From contig NZ_CP013611.1 of NCBI RefSeq assembly GCF_001482385.1, forward strand, positions 3,355,501-3,419,500: a stretch of DNA of 64,000 bases, read 5' to 3'. Shown piece after piece: positions 9,166 through 17,400 of this stretch (positions within the stretch are counted from its first letter, which is position 1; each line of letters opens with the position of its first letter). The notes under the pieces are model-generated. The model was not told the origin of the DNA and ran no database searches. It was given only the letters and a program-made list of their open reading frames with translations. The DNA comes from Pseudoalteromonas rubra. Lineage in GTDB: Bacteria > Pseudomonadota > Gammaproteobacteria > Enterobacterales > Alteromonadaceae. The position numbers and the translations under genes were made by a program.

Positions 9166-9193
9166 TTCACAATTTGGCTTAATACTGTAAAAT
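9166..9193 (+). promoter_or_regulatory. Possible sigma-70 promoter of the DUF47-PiT operon
   Basis: TTCACA (9166-9171) and TAAAAT (9188-9193) are separated by 16 bases, and the next gene starts 43 bases downstream. No Pho box was seen, so this pair may be independent of phosphate starvation, as expected for a low-affinity PiT system. Read by eye only. Confidence 0.35.
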
Positions 9194-9235
9194 TGCGCCC
9201 TGCACATGCATATTAATATGATTTAAGGGTCAGTT

Positions 9236-9913
9236 ATGCCTAGTAATGCATTTTTAGGAGTGTTCGCAAAGTCTCCTATTAAGCCGATTGAAGAGCACAT
9301 AAAGATCGTCCATCAAGCCAGTGAAACCTTGATCCCGTTCTTTAATCATGCCTTCAAAGGGGAATGGACCGAGGCCGATGCGCTTCGTGTGCAGATCCGT
9401 AACCTGGAAAGAGAAGCAGATACATTAAAACGTGAAGTGCGCCTGCACTTGCCACGTGGTCTGTTTATGCCAGTAGAACGTACAGATTTACTGGAACTCA
9501 TTACCCACCAAGACAAGATCGCCAATAAAGCCAAAGACATCGCTGGACGCGTAATTGGTCGTGAACTGGAGATCCCTGAATCAATTCAAGCCGACTTTTT
9601 GGCGTATCTGACACGTTGTGTTGATGCGACCAAACAAGCCTCAGAAGCCATTAACGAATTCGATGAACTGCTGGAAACTGGTTTCCGTGGTCGCGAAGTT
9701 GCACTGGTCGAAAAAATGCTCGTTGAACTGGATGCCATCGAGGAAGATACCGATGAGATGCAGATCCGTATTCGTATGGGATTACGCAGCATTGAAAGTG
9801 AACTCAATCCGATTGATGTGATGTTCTTATACAAGATCATCGAGTGGGTTGGTGAGCTGGCAGACATTGCTGAGCGCGTAGGTTCACGACTGGAGCTGAT
9901 GCTGGCGCGTTAA
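9236..9913 (+). CDS. DUF47 / PhoU-like protein partnering a PiT transporter
   Basis: A 225-residue, almost wholly helical protein of the DUF47 (TIGR00153) family, structurally related to PhoU. Characteristic segments are IPFFNHAFKGEW near residue 33, LITHQDKIANKAKDIAGRV near 85 and KIIEWVGELADIAERVGSRL near the C-terminus, which carries the acidic metal-binding pattern. DUF47 genes are typically found next to PiT phosphate transporters and are thought to modulate them. Here the transporter follows 50 bases downstream, which fits that role and suggests one operon. Confidence 0.9.
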   Translation: MPSNAFLGVFAKSPIKPIEEHIKIVHQASETLIPFFNHAFKGEWTEADALRVQIRNLEREADTLKREVRLHLPRGLFMPVERTDLLELITHQDKIANKAKDIAGRVIGRELEIPESIQADFLAYLTRCVDATKQASEAINEFDELLETGFRGREVALVEKMLVELDAIEEDTDEMQIRIRMGLRSIESELNPIDVMFLYKIIEWVGELADIAERVGSRLELMLAR

Positions 9914-9963
9914 GCGTGCATCATCTGCCTTCACACAATTAGTTAAGAATTAAAGGTTTTACA

Positions 9964-11232
9964 ATGGATATCATTGCATCCTATGGCACGCTATTGATCA
10001 TTATAGCGGCCGCAGTTGGTTTCTTTATGGCCTATGGTATTGGTGCGAACGACGTAGCCAATGCAATGGGGACATCGGTTGGTTCTAAAGCACTGACCAT
10101 CAAGCAGGCGATCATCATCGCGATGATTTTTGAATTTGCCGGTGCCTACCTGGCCGGTGGTGAGGTAACGTCAACGATCCGTAAGGGGATCATCGATTCA
10201 ACCCCATTTATGGACATACCTGAGCTTATGGTACTGGGCATGATTTCGGCCCTGTTTGCCGCAGGTACCTGGTTATTACTGGCTTCAATGTTAGGCTGGC
10301 CGGTCTCGACCACGCACTCTATCATTGGTGCCATCATTGGTTTTGCGCTAGTAGCTGTGGGCAGCGAAGCCATTCAGTGGGGCAAGGTTGCAGGTATCGT
10401 GGGCAGCTGGATTGTTACCCCAGCCATCTCAGGCTTTATTGCCTACCTGATCTTTATGAGTGCGCAGAAGCTGATTTTTGACACGGACAAGCCGCTGGAA
10501 AATGCGAAGCGCTATGTGCCTGTGTACATGGGTCTGGCTGGTTTCGTGATGTCACTGGTTACTATCAAAAAAGGCCTGAAGCACATCGGTGTTGATCTGG
10601 GTGCGGTAGAAGGGTACGCACTGGCTATCGGTATTGCCGTGATTGTTGGTTTGATTGGTAAAATGGCCATCAACCGCCTGAAGATTGACCCGAATGCGGA
10701 TAAGCAAATGCACTTTAACAACGTTGAGAAAGTGTTTGCTATCCTGATGGTACTAACGGCGTGTTGTATGGCGTTTGCGCATGGTTCGAACGACGTTGCC
10801 AACGCGATTGGTCCTTTGGCTGCAGTTGTAAACATCGTTGAGCACAATGGTGAAATTGCCAAGAAAGCTGCACTAGCATGGTGGATCTTGCCACTGGGTG
10901 GTTTAGGTATCGTGGTCGGTCTGGCTGTATTGGGTAAAAAAGTGATTAAGACCATTGGTGAAGGTATTACGCACCTGACGCCAAGCCGTGGTTTCGCTGC
11001 TGAACTGGCTGCGGCATCGACCGTAGTAATTGCATCGGGCACAGGCCTGCCAATCTCAACAACGCAAACCCTGGTTGGTGCGGTACTGGGTGTTGGTATG
11101 GCACGCGGTATCGCCGCTCTGAACATGGGTGTGATCAGAAACATTGTGGTTTCGTGGGTTATCACGTTGCCAGTTGGCGCTGCCCTTGCTATTGTTATAT
11201 TCTACATTCTGAGAAGCGCGTTCGGCGTTTAA
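9964..11232 (+). CDS. pit: Inorganic phosphate transporter, PiT family
   Basis: A low-affinity phosphate symporter of the inner membrane. The 422-residue protein is highly hydrophobic with about ten membrane segments. It shows the two inverted PiT signature repeats GANDVANAMGTSVGSKALT near residue 22 and AHGSNDVANAIGPLAA near residue 272. The matching P-[IV]-S-T-T-[HQ] motifs occur in GWPVSTTHSIIGAIIG and GLPISTTQTLVGAVLG. It sits directly after its DUF47 partner and is followed by a hairpin terminator. Long open frames on the other strand are antisense shadows. Confidence 0.95.
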   Translation: MDIIASYGTLLIIIAAAVGFFMAYGIGANDVANAMGTSVGSKALTIKQAIIIAMIFEFAGAYLAGGEVTSTIRKGIIDSTPFMDIPELMVLGMISALFAAGTWLLLASMLGWPVSTTHSIIGAIIGFALVAVGSEAIQWGKVAGIVGSWIVTPAISGFIAYLIFMSAQKLIFDTDKPLENAKRYVPVYMGLAGFVMSLVTIKKGLKHIGVDLGAVEGYALAIGIAVIVGLIGKMAINRLKIDPNADKQMHFNNVEKVFAILMVLTACCMAFAHGSNDVANAIGPLAAVVNIVEHNGEIAKKAALAWWILPLGGLGIVVGLAVLGKKVIKTIGEGITHLTPSRGFAAELAAASTVVIASGTGLPISTTQTLVGAVLGVGMARGIAALNMGVIRNIVVSWVITLPVGAALAIVIFYILRSAFGV

Positions 11233-11256
11233 CAGAAAGGACAGACTTTTAGCTTG

Positions 11257-11293
11257 AAAAGATCTCAATGCCTTTGGTGTTGGGGTCTTTTTA
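11257..11293 (+). terminator. Terminator after the PiT transporter
   Basis: AAAAGATCTCAA (11257-11268) pairs with TTGGGGTCTTTT (from 11280) through a 12-bp stem containing G-U pairs, and a T-rich tail follows. It separates the phosphate transporter from the regulator gene that starts at 11310. Confidence 0.6.
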
Positions 11294-11309
11294 TTTGTGG
11301 GTATAAAAA

Positions 11310-12230
11310 GTGAATAACTTACCAAGCATTAAACAGTTACAGTATTTAATTGCCGTACATCAGCACCAGCATTTTGGTCGTGCCGCGGAAGCTTGTTTTA
11401 TTGGCCAGTCAACCCTGAGCAGTGCCATTCAGAATCTGGAGGAAACGCTGGGGTGCCAACTGATAGAACGTGAAAACCGCAGTCTGATGTTTACGGATGT
11501 GGGCGAAGAGGTCGTTGAGCGTGCCAAGCGTATTATTGGTGATACCATCAGTGTGGTGGAATTGACTAAGAGCTTTAAACACCCGCTGTCAGGTAAACTG
11601 GTTTTGGGGATCATTCCTACTATTGCCAGCTTTATTGCCGCGCCCCTATATCGCTTTTGTAAAGATGCTTTCCCTGAGTTACAACTGGTTCTGGTAGAGG
11701 ATACCAGCGATCGCTTACTCGACAAGCTGGAGCAGGGTCACATTGATATGGGCATGCTGGCATTGCCCTACCGGACAGAAAAATTTCACACTCAGGTCAT
11801 TGCCAGGGACCATTTTTCTTTAGTGCGTCATCTCGACTACCAGGTACCTGAGCAGCTGGATGATTTTAATGTGTTGCCCGAGCAAAGTGTCTTTCTACTG
11901 GAGCGGGAACACTATATGACCGATCATGCGCTCAGTGCGTGTCACCTCAATCGCAGTGCCTGTATCAACCCGTTTGAAGCTGCCAATCTGCATACCTTGC
12001 TGAGCATGGTGGAATATCAAAACGGCGTGACCTTTTTGCCACAGATGGCGCTCAACGCCGGGATCCTGGAAGGTAAACCTATGGTTGCGACGGCGCCGCA
12101 ACCTGATGCCTACCGAGAGATTGGTTTGCTATGGCGTAAAACCACCGGACGGATCCGTGATTTTCGTTTGTTCAGTGACAAAGCGGGTGACTTTGTTGCA
12201 CAGCATTGCAACGAAGTGAAAAACTCGTAA
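11310..12230 (+). CDS. OxyR-like LysR-family regulator lacking the peroxidatic Cys
   Basis: A 306-residue LysR-type transcription regulator whose closest recognisable family is OxyR. The N-terminal winged helix-turn-helix reads LQYLIAVHQHQHFGRAAEAC and IGQSTLSSAIQNLEETLG, and the effector domain has the OxyR-like GMLALPYRTEKF and NGVTFLPQMAL segments. In E. coli OxyR the hydrogen-peroxide sensor is Cys199 in an HCLRD context, with Cys208 as partner. Here the matching position is Tyr202 (EREHYMTDHA), while the partner is kept as Cys211. Classical Cys199 disulfide sensing is therefore unlikely. It may be a paralogue responding to another signal. It begins with ATG after the PiT terminator. Confidence 0.85.
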   Translation: MNNLPSIKQLQYLIAVHQHQHFGRAAEACFIGQSTLSSAIQNLEETLGCQLIERENRSLMFTDVGEEVVERAKRIIGDTISVVELTKSFKHPLSGKLVLGIIPTIASFIAAPLYRFCKDAFPELQLVLVEDTSDRLLDKLEQGHIDMGMLALPYRTEKFHTQVIARDHFSLVRHLDYQVPEQLDDFNVLPEQSVFLLEREHYMTDHALSACHLNRSACINPFEAANLHTLLSMVEYQNGVTFLPQMALNAGILEGKPMVATAPQPDAYREIGLLWRKTTGRIRDFRLFSDKAGDFVAQHCNEVKNS

Positions 12231-12236
12231 CAAAAT

Positions 12237-12260
12237 CATGAAGGGCTGTAGCCCTTCATG
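12237..12260. terminator. Bidirectional hairpin between convergent genes
   Basis: CATGAAGGGCT (12237-12247) and AGCCCTTCATG (12250-12260) form an almost perfect palindrome just after the regulator stop codon and before the convergent small membrane protein gene. No long T run follows, but it is the obvious candidate for termination from both sides. Confidence 0.55.
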
Positions 12261-12297
12261 TCTGATAGTCAGTGCTGAAATGAGCCGTGAAGTGCGG

Positions 12298-12501
12298 TTA
12301 TGACTCCAAAGAACCCAACTGGCGGCTTGATTTGAGGTCGGGTAAGAATAATAAATAAACCCACACCACCAGGTTAAAGTAAGGCACTAAGCCCAGTAGG
12401 GTAAAAAATAGTTTAGGGTAGCCTTTGTGACTTGCGCTTCGGTAACATTGTACGGCGATAACAACGTATATGAGCAACAATATAATAGACAGCTGTACCA
12501 T
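12298..12501 (-). CDS. Small membrane protein, unknown
   Basis: A 67-residue protein with two hydrophobic segments: residues about 1-20 (MVQLSIILLLIYVVIAVQCY) and about 30-52, the second holding LVPYFNLVVWVYLLFL. The pattern resembles small two-helix inner-membrane proteins. The start at 12501 is chosen over the upstream ATG at 12537 because a strong GGAGGA lies six bases before it. No function can be assigned. It is convergent with the OxyR-like gene and ends next to their shared hairpin. Confidence 0.65.
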   Translation of the reverse strand: MVQLSIILLLIYVVIAVQCYRSASHKGYPKLFFTLLGLVPYFNLVVWVYLLFLPDLKSSRQLGSLES

Positions 12502-12656
12502 TGCGATTCCTCCATTTCCATAGCCAGACGTGTCCAAATCCGTTGAATGTCTTGTAAATACCTGTGTTTCAGGTATTTAAAGTGACACGTCAAAATGTAC
12601 GCTTAATTATAGATGAGAATTACCCAATAGGCAGCTATATTTTAGTCGAATTTTGT

Positions 12657-12847
12657 ACAAAAAGACTAGCAGGCTGTTTTCTCAGATAAAATAGTTTGCA
12701 GCACGGCAGTGAGCTGCTCGACGGGCAATGGGCGCGAAATGTAGTAGCCCTGACCGTAATCAATGCCTATCTCCTTGAGTGCATCAAAGATCTCTTTACT
12801 CTCTACATATTCAGCCACTGAACGCTTATCCAGCGAGTGACTGATGT
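12657..12847. repeat. Left direct repeat of the toxin island
   Basis: These 191 bases match 35619-35809 with five visible substitutions (about 97% identity), in the same orientation. The repeat covers nine bases beyond the stop codon and about 60 codons of the 3' end of the GGDEF-EAL gene. Homology stops abruptly on both sides. The two copies bracket the 22.8-kb toxin region. Confidence 0.9.
12666..12847 (-). pseudogene. 3' fragment of the GGDEF-EAL gene
   Basis: The minus strand encodes the last 60 or so residues of the same protein that is intact at 35628-38138, including the terminal EAL-domain segment and the identical stop position. The reading frame is kept but has no start and is cut off at 12847. 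It is best explained as the original 3' end left behind when the island entered, with the other copy completing the functional gene. Confidence 0.85.
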
Positions 12848-13213
12848 ATCACAACATAGCTCTATGATTTAATACCAATCCGCATTAATACACTAATCAA
12901 CAGGAGATTTATCCGCGTCAAGATTGGCTACTTAATTGTGCGGATTGGGATATCTTTTCAGATATGCTGCGCATTCATACGTGCCATCTGACCGCACAGG
13001 GTCATATCATAATTGCTCTAACCCAAATACGATATGCAGCTTGGAAAGCTTTTTTTAACAAAATGCGGCGATAAATTCCCAATGTTTTATTGCTTATTTG
13101 TTTCTTGGGTGATTGTTTTGTTTTTTTAAAGTGTTTCCCATGTTCCGCTGTTTGAAATAATGTAATTTTAGAGTTATTATTCGCGCCGATTTTGACCCTT
13201 GTATGGAGACGTT
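12848..13213. other. Non-coding left margin of the island
   Basis: No gene is supported here. The stretch holds a short inverted-repeat element at 12875-12948 and AT-rich sequence (13050-13190) that probably carries the promoter of the following two-gene toxin operon, although no clear -35/-10 pair was identified. Confidence 0.5.
12875..12948. repeat. Short inverted-repeat element
   Basis: CCAATCCGCA (12875-12884) and TGCGGATTGG (12939-12948) are perfect 10-bp inverted repeats about 54 bases apart, flanked by ATA on the left and GATA on the right. The size suits a miniature inverted-repeat element or a stable hairpin. Only one copy is present in this window, so mobility is not shown. Confidence 0.5.
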
Positions 13214-14452
13214 ATGGTTTGGCAAACAATTGTGACCGGGATATTCTTTATTGCTATGCTCTTGCATTCATATGCACTAGCGTTTGATTCAAATGCCCAG
13301 CCCGGCCACTGTGGGTCTTCACCGTCCGGGCCACCAACACCTTCGGGCGCTCCACTGGATCCGGATATCGGCCCGGGAGGTGACCATCCAGATCCTGATA
13401 GCCTGAAGTTTCTCAGGTCACTATGGGTCCCGACCATCAAGCAGTTTGATGTCAGTATGGCAGAGTCTGAGAGTGCCTTAACGCTGAGTTGGAGTGTCAC
13501 GGGAACGTCTCATCTGAGGTTATTCAGATACAGTGCCAATGGTCCCTGTTTGTTGCTGGATACTCGCGGGGTTGAGCTTGCCCGTCAGGGAACGTTTACC
13601 GACTTAACTGCAATGTCCGCAGGTACGCACTTCTACCGATTGGTAGCAATCAATGGTAAGAATAAAGTTTTTGTTGATCAGTTTAATCATGTTGTAGGTG
13701 ATGAAGTTCTGAATGGGGATTCTGCACTGCTGTTTGATGCAGAAAATAGAGATATAAACCATAGGACCGTCGTACACCACTTAGACAGTATTTTCTTTGC
13801 CACACATGATAACAAACTGGTGAAATATTCTAATCAGGGCGGAAGTTGGGCATTTGATTGGGAGGTTGCGCTTAGCGGTGTAGTATCAAATCGTCCTGTT
13901 TTCAGTGACGGATACGTCTACTACTCAGTGAGCTTGTTGCGTGAAAGAGGGCAGGTTTGTCGAACACAAATCAATGACGTTGACCAGCATGTATGCTCGG
14001 GTATTCGAAACAGCAATATTATTGCAAGCCCAGTCCTGGTAAAGGCTGCGAAGCCTGATTCCGGTGTATTTTCATTCTTCAGCACGCAGCCAGCTAAACA
14101 GGAATTAGCAGGTGTCTATGCGTTTTTGCGCAATGGCAGTATCGAAGTACTCGACTTTGCTCAGCATGCGAGAACCGTTGCACGCTTTCAAGTCCCCCCA
14201 GAGATTTCTATGAATGTGCTAACTGCCCCGGTAGCAATCACAGAAACCTCGCTCGCAGAGCATTCAGATCCTCAATTTATATATCGTGAAGGAAATAGTG
14301 TGTTTGGATTGCAAATGCCAATGGTGGAGGCCCGGCAGCAGTTCTCCATTTATGGCCTATGGTCATCTTTATTTGGCGAGGATGAACAGAGCGAACCTCT
14401 GCCGCTGGCACAGCCAGTCACTTTGGATGTTTTGTGGAAACAGGAGTTGTAA
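13214..14452 (+). CDS. Secreted accessory protein upstream of the giant Rhs toxin
   Basis: A 412-residue protein of unknown function. The start at 13214 is preferred to 13199 because GGAG lies just before it. Residues 1-24 (MVWQTIVTGIFFIAMLLHSYA and on) look like a Sec signal peptide. A proline/glycine-rich stretch follows, then a fibronectin-III-like strand region (residues about 85-160, with WSVTGTSHLRLF and GTHFYRLVAING). Residues about 170-390 show repeats reminiscent of a PQQ-type beta-propeller, like the propeller segment inside the next protein. The stop codon is two bases before the GTG of the giant gene, so translation is probably coupled. It may help secretion or assembly of the toxin (inference). 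Confidence 0.75.
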   Translation: MVWQTIVTGIFFIAMLLHSYALAFDSNAQPGHCGSSPSGPPTPSGAPLDPDIGPGGDHPDPDSLKFLRSLWVPTIKQFDVSMAESESALTLSWSVTGTSHLRLFRYSANGPCLLLDTRGVELARQGTFTDLTAMSAGTHFYRLVAINGKNKVFVDQFNHVVGDEVLNGDSALLFDAENRDINHRTVVHHLDSIFFATHDNKLVKYSNQGGSWAFDWEVALSGVVSNRPVFSDGYVYYSVSLLRERGQVCRTQINDVDQHVCSGIRNSNIIASPVLVKAAKPDSGVFSFFSTQPAKQELAGVYAFLRNGSIEVLDFAQHARTVARFQVPPEISMNVLTAPVAITETSLAEHSDPQFIYREGNSVFGLQMPMVEARQQFSIYGLWSSLFGEDEQSEPLPLAQPVTLDVLWKQEL

Positions 14453-14454
14453 TT

Positions 14455-17400
14455 GTGGCCATTATTCGAGTTTTAATCGCTGTATTTTTAATTGCGAACA
14501 GTCCATTAATATGGGCTGTTAGCCAATGTAACAGCTCTGTCCCAAGTCTGACCATTATTCAAGGAGATGCCGCCAGCTTCACAATCCCCGATATTAATAA
14601 GTTTACCATAAACCCGGGAGGGGGCTTTGTTCTCGATTTCCGTCAGGGCGGTGAATTGAAGATTAACGGCGTCACCACAAAGCGATATGTTAATGGATTG
14701 AGCTCACGCGCTAACTCCCCGACAGTGTCAATCGCCGATCTGAAGCCTGGTACCAATAAGCTCATCCTGAATTGGACTGATCATTGGGAAAAAAATGACG
14801 CTAACCAGTCCAGCAGGGTTTATTCAGGGCAGTGTAAAATTACCGTTATTGTTGCCAAACGAACCATCCCTGTATTTTCCGACCCGGTTATTAATGGCAC
14901 GCTCAGTGATGGAAAGCTGGCTGCAGGTATGGATATCAGTATTGGCTTCAAGGTCAAGGATGAAGGGAGAGATATAAATAAATTTACAATTTCAGGCGGT
15001 CTGGTCGGCGCAGAAGCTGATCAGGCGTGTAGCACCGATACGTATGATAAAAATCATACGCTCACCTGTAATTTAAGTTTGACATCACCACCGGCTGGGG
15101 ATTACAGTTATCGGGCATCAGTTCAAGATAATCAAAATAATAAGGCCCTTTCAAAACGTGTTAAGTTTACTGTTCTGAAAAGGAACACCGAGCCCACAGT
15201 AACGATTAAAGGGATCGTGAATTCTGTAGAGCAGACAGGTAGCTTCATTGATGTTGGACAGGAAGACGAAGTTTCGGTTGTTGTTAAAGCCAGTGATGCA
15301 GATCAGGAGTCTTACAATGAACTGAATGAAGCGGTGTTCAGAGTCGGAAGTGGAAATTTCACTGGTTTTAGTGGTGGCGATTTGTGCACCAGCCAATCTG
15401 GATGCCGTGAGTATATCGGGGAGATTAGCCAGACTACCCTTGTTGAGGTGAAGGTGAGAGATGCAGCAGGTGCTGAAGCAACCTCTGGTCTTACCTTTAA
15501 TTATGTGACCGCGCCTGAAGTACAAATCAGTGTGAGTAACGACGCACCGTTTTATGATCAAGCATTCACTGTTAAAGCCGAAGTCACTGATAGACACGGG
15601 TTCAACGCTGAAAATTCAGCTTTGATGTTATGTCGTGTTCCGAGCGGTAGTCGACTACCCAGGAATCAGGCGTGCGCGGGAAGTAGCAAAGTGGCAGATT
15701 GCAATGATGCTGCGGGCAACAATAATGTGTACTCCTGTGAATATAAAGAAAATACCAAGCCAGATCAGACGCTCTCTCCAGGTGGATATACCTATTATAC
15801 CTATGTCAAAAATCTTAAAGGATTACAAGGAAGCGAGGCATCCGTTAATGTCAATGCTCAGCCCTATTTGAGCACCCGAATTGAATATGTTCAGCCAAGC
15901 AATAGCTCTGTTCTTGAAGGTGACCCTGTAACATTTAGCGTAACAGCCTTTTCACAGAGCACACGGTCAGAGTCAATAGACTATGACGACGTGCAATTTT
16001 TGCTGGATGGTTCGCCGGTCGATAACACAGACCTTAAGATTGAAAATGTCAGGCATTGTGACGTAAACAAACCGCAACCGAAGGATAAGATCCGACTCTG
16101 TACAGATAGTGATAGTAGCTTTGATCTGGTCTGGACGCCTGAGCAGGCATACCAAAATATCACTATTTCTGCACAACTGGTGGATAATGTGGGTAACGAG
16201 AGTCGCTCTGATTCCACTGTTTTGAATATTGTGTCACGTGAAAGCGTGAGCCCTTCGGCCCCACGTATTAACGTACAGCAAGCACCTGACAACATTCGCA
16301 CTCGCGTGATCTCATTGTCAAATATCTACAACACCGCTGAGTTGGCAGTTAGTGCAAAGATAGATAACCAATCTGTAACGATTGAAGGCACAGGCTACAG
16401 CAGTGGAGAAGTATGGACAGGCCGGGTCACAACCAGCATCCAGAATCATGGTCAGAACCTGGTTGTAACAGCTCAGGGAAAACGTAGCTTAGATGGACGG
16501 CAATTAGCAGGACCCGCTGTCACTCATGATCACACTATTCAATACACTTTGCCCGACAAGCCGCAGGTTTCAGTTGCGCTCAGAGAAGACAAGAGCACGC
16601 CGGGTCAGTACGTGTTAACTGTAGAGCACAGTGATACGAAAGAGCTCATTTTTGAGGAAATTGCTGAAACCGCGACAGTACTTTACAGGCCTGCTAGCAA
16701 AGAAGCGGTCACTGGAAATGGGTCGTTCTCAGACACAATCAGCGTAGATCTTGCCCGCTCTCATGGTAAGAAGCTGTCCGTATGTGTTAAAGGCAGAAAC
16801 TATCACCCTGAAGACGGTAAGCAGTTTCAGGCGACTTTCAGTGAGCAACAGTGTGCCAACAAAATTGTGCAAGACCCTGAAAAATTTACTTCAGGCGCGC
16901 CAGGCAAGCCTGATATTGCCATTCAGGGAGATCAAAAAAACTGGAACAGAGTGAATGTTACTGTCACGGGTGGAGCAAATACAGAGCGTCTGAATGTGCA
17001 GGCTACCTTGGACGGGGAGCCAGTGACCATTTCAGGTAGTGACTACGACCAAAATACAAGGAAGTGGACGGGCTATCTGGACACCCATTACGACCAAAAA
17101 GGGATGCAGCTGGAAGTTGAGGCCGCTGGGTATAAGACCGTACAAACAGACGATGGAAATTGGCATACTGAGCTACACGGGCCAACGGAGTCAGACACTT
17201 ACACCATTACTTATCCCGCGCCTGCAACGCCAGATAAACCGACTGTTGAACTAGACGAACCGGTCAATAAATCAGGTCAGTATAGGTTAACGGTAAAGCG
17301 ACCCGCAGCACTCAAGCATGCCAAAGCACTGGATATTGTTGCGACGTTGGGTGATGTGTCTATAAACGTATCCGACAGGATCCCTGTTACCGAGCAGTCA

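Larger units (their letters stand above)
8933..9235. other. Intergenic region before the DUF47 gene
   Basis: The region contains a hairpin after the small peptide gene and a possible promoter for the DUF47-PiT pair. A 72-codon frame at 8998-9216 lacks a ribosome binding site and any recognisable feature, and is not called. Confidence 0.45.

Noticed and set aside
8998..9216. 72-codon frame between the small peptide gene and the DUF47 gene
   Set aside because: No ribosome binding site and no recognisable product, and the region appears to contain a promoter.
10512..11165. 217-codon open frame on the minus strand inside the PiT gene
   Set aside because: It is antisense to a well-supported transporter, has a composition forced by the other strand and no ribosome binding site or family match.
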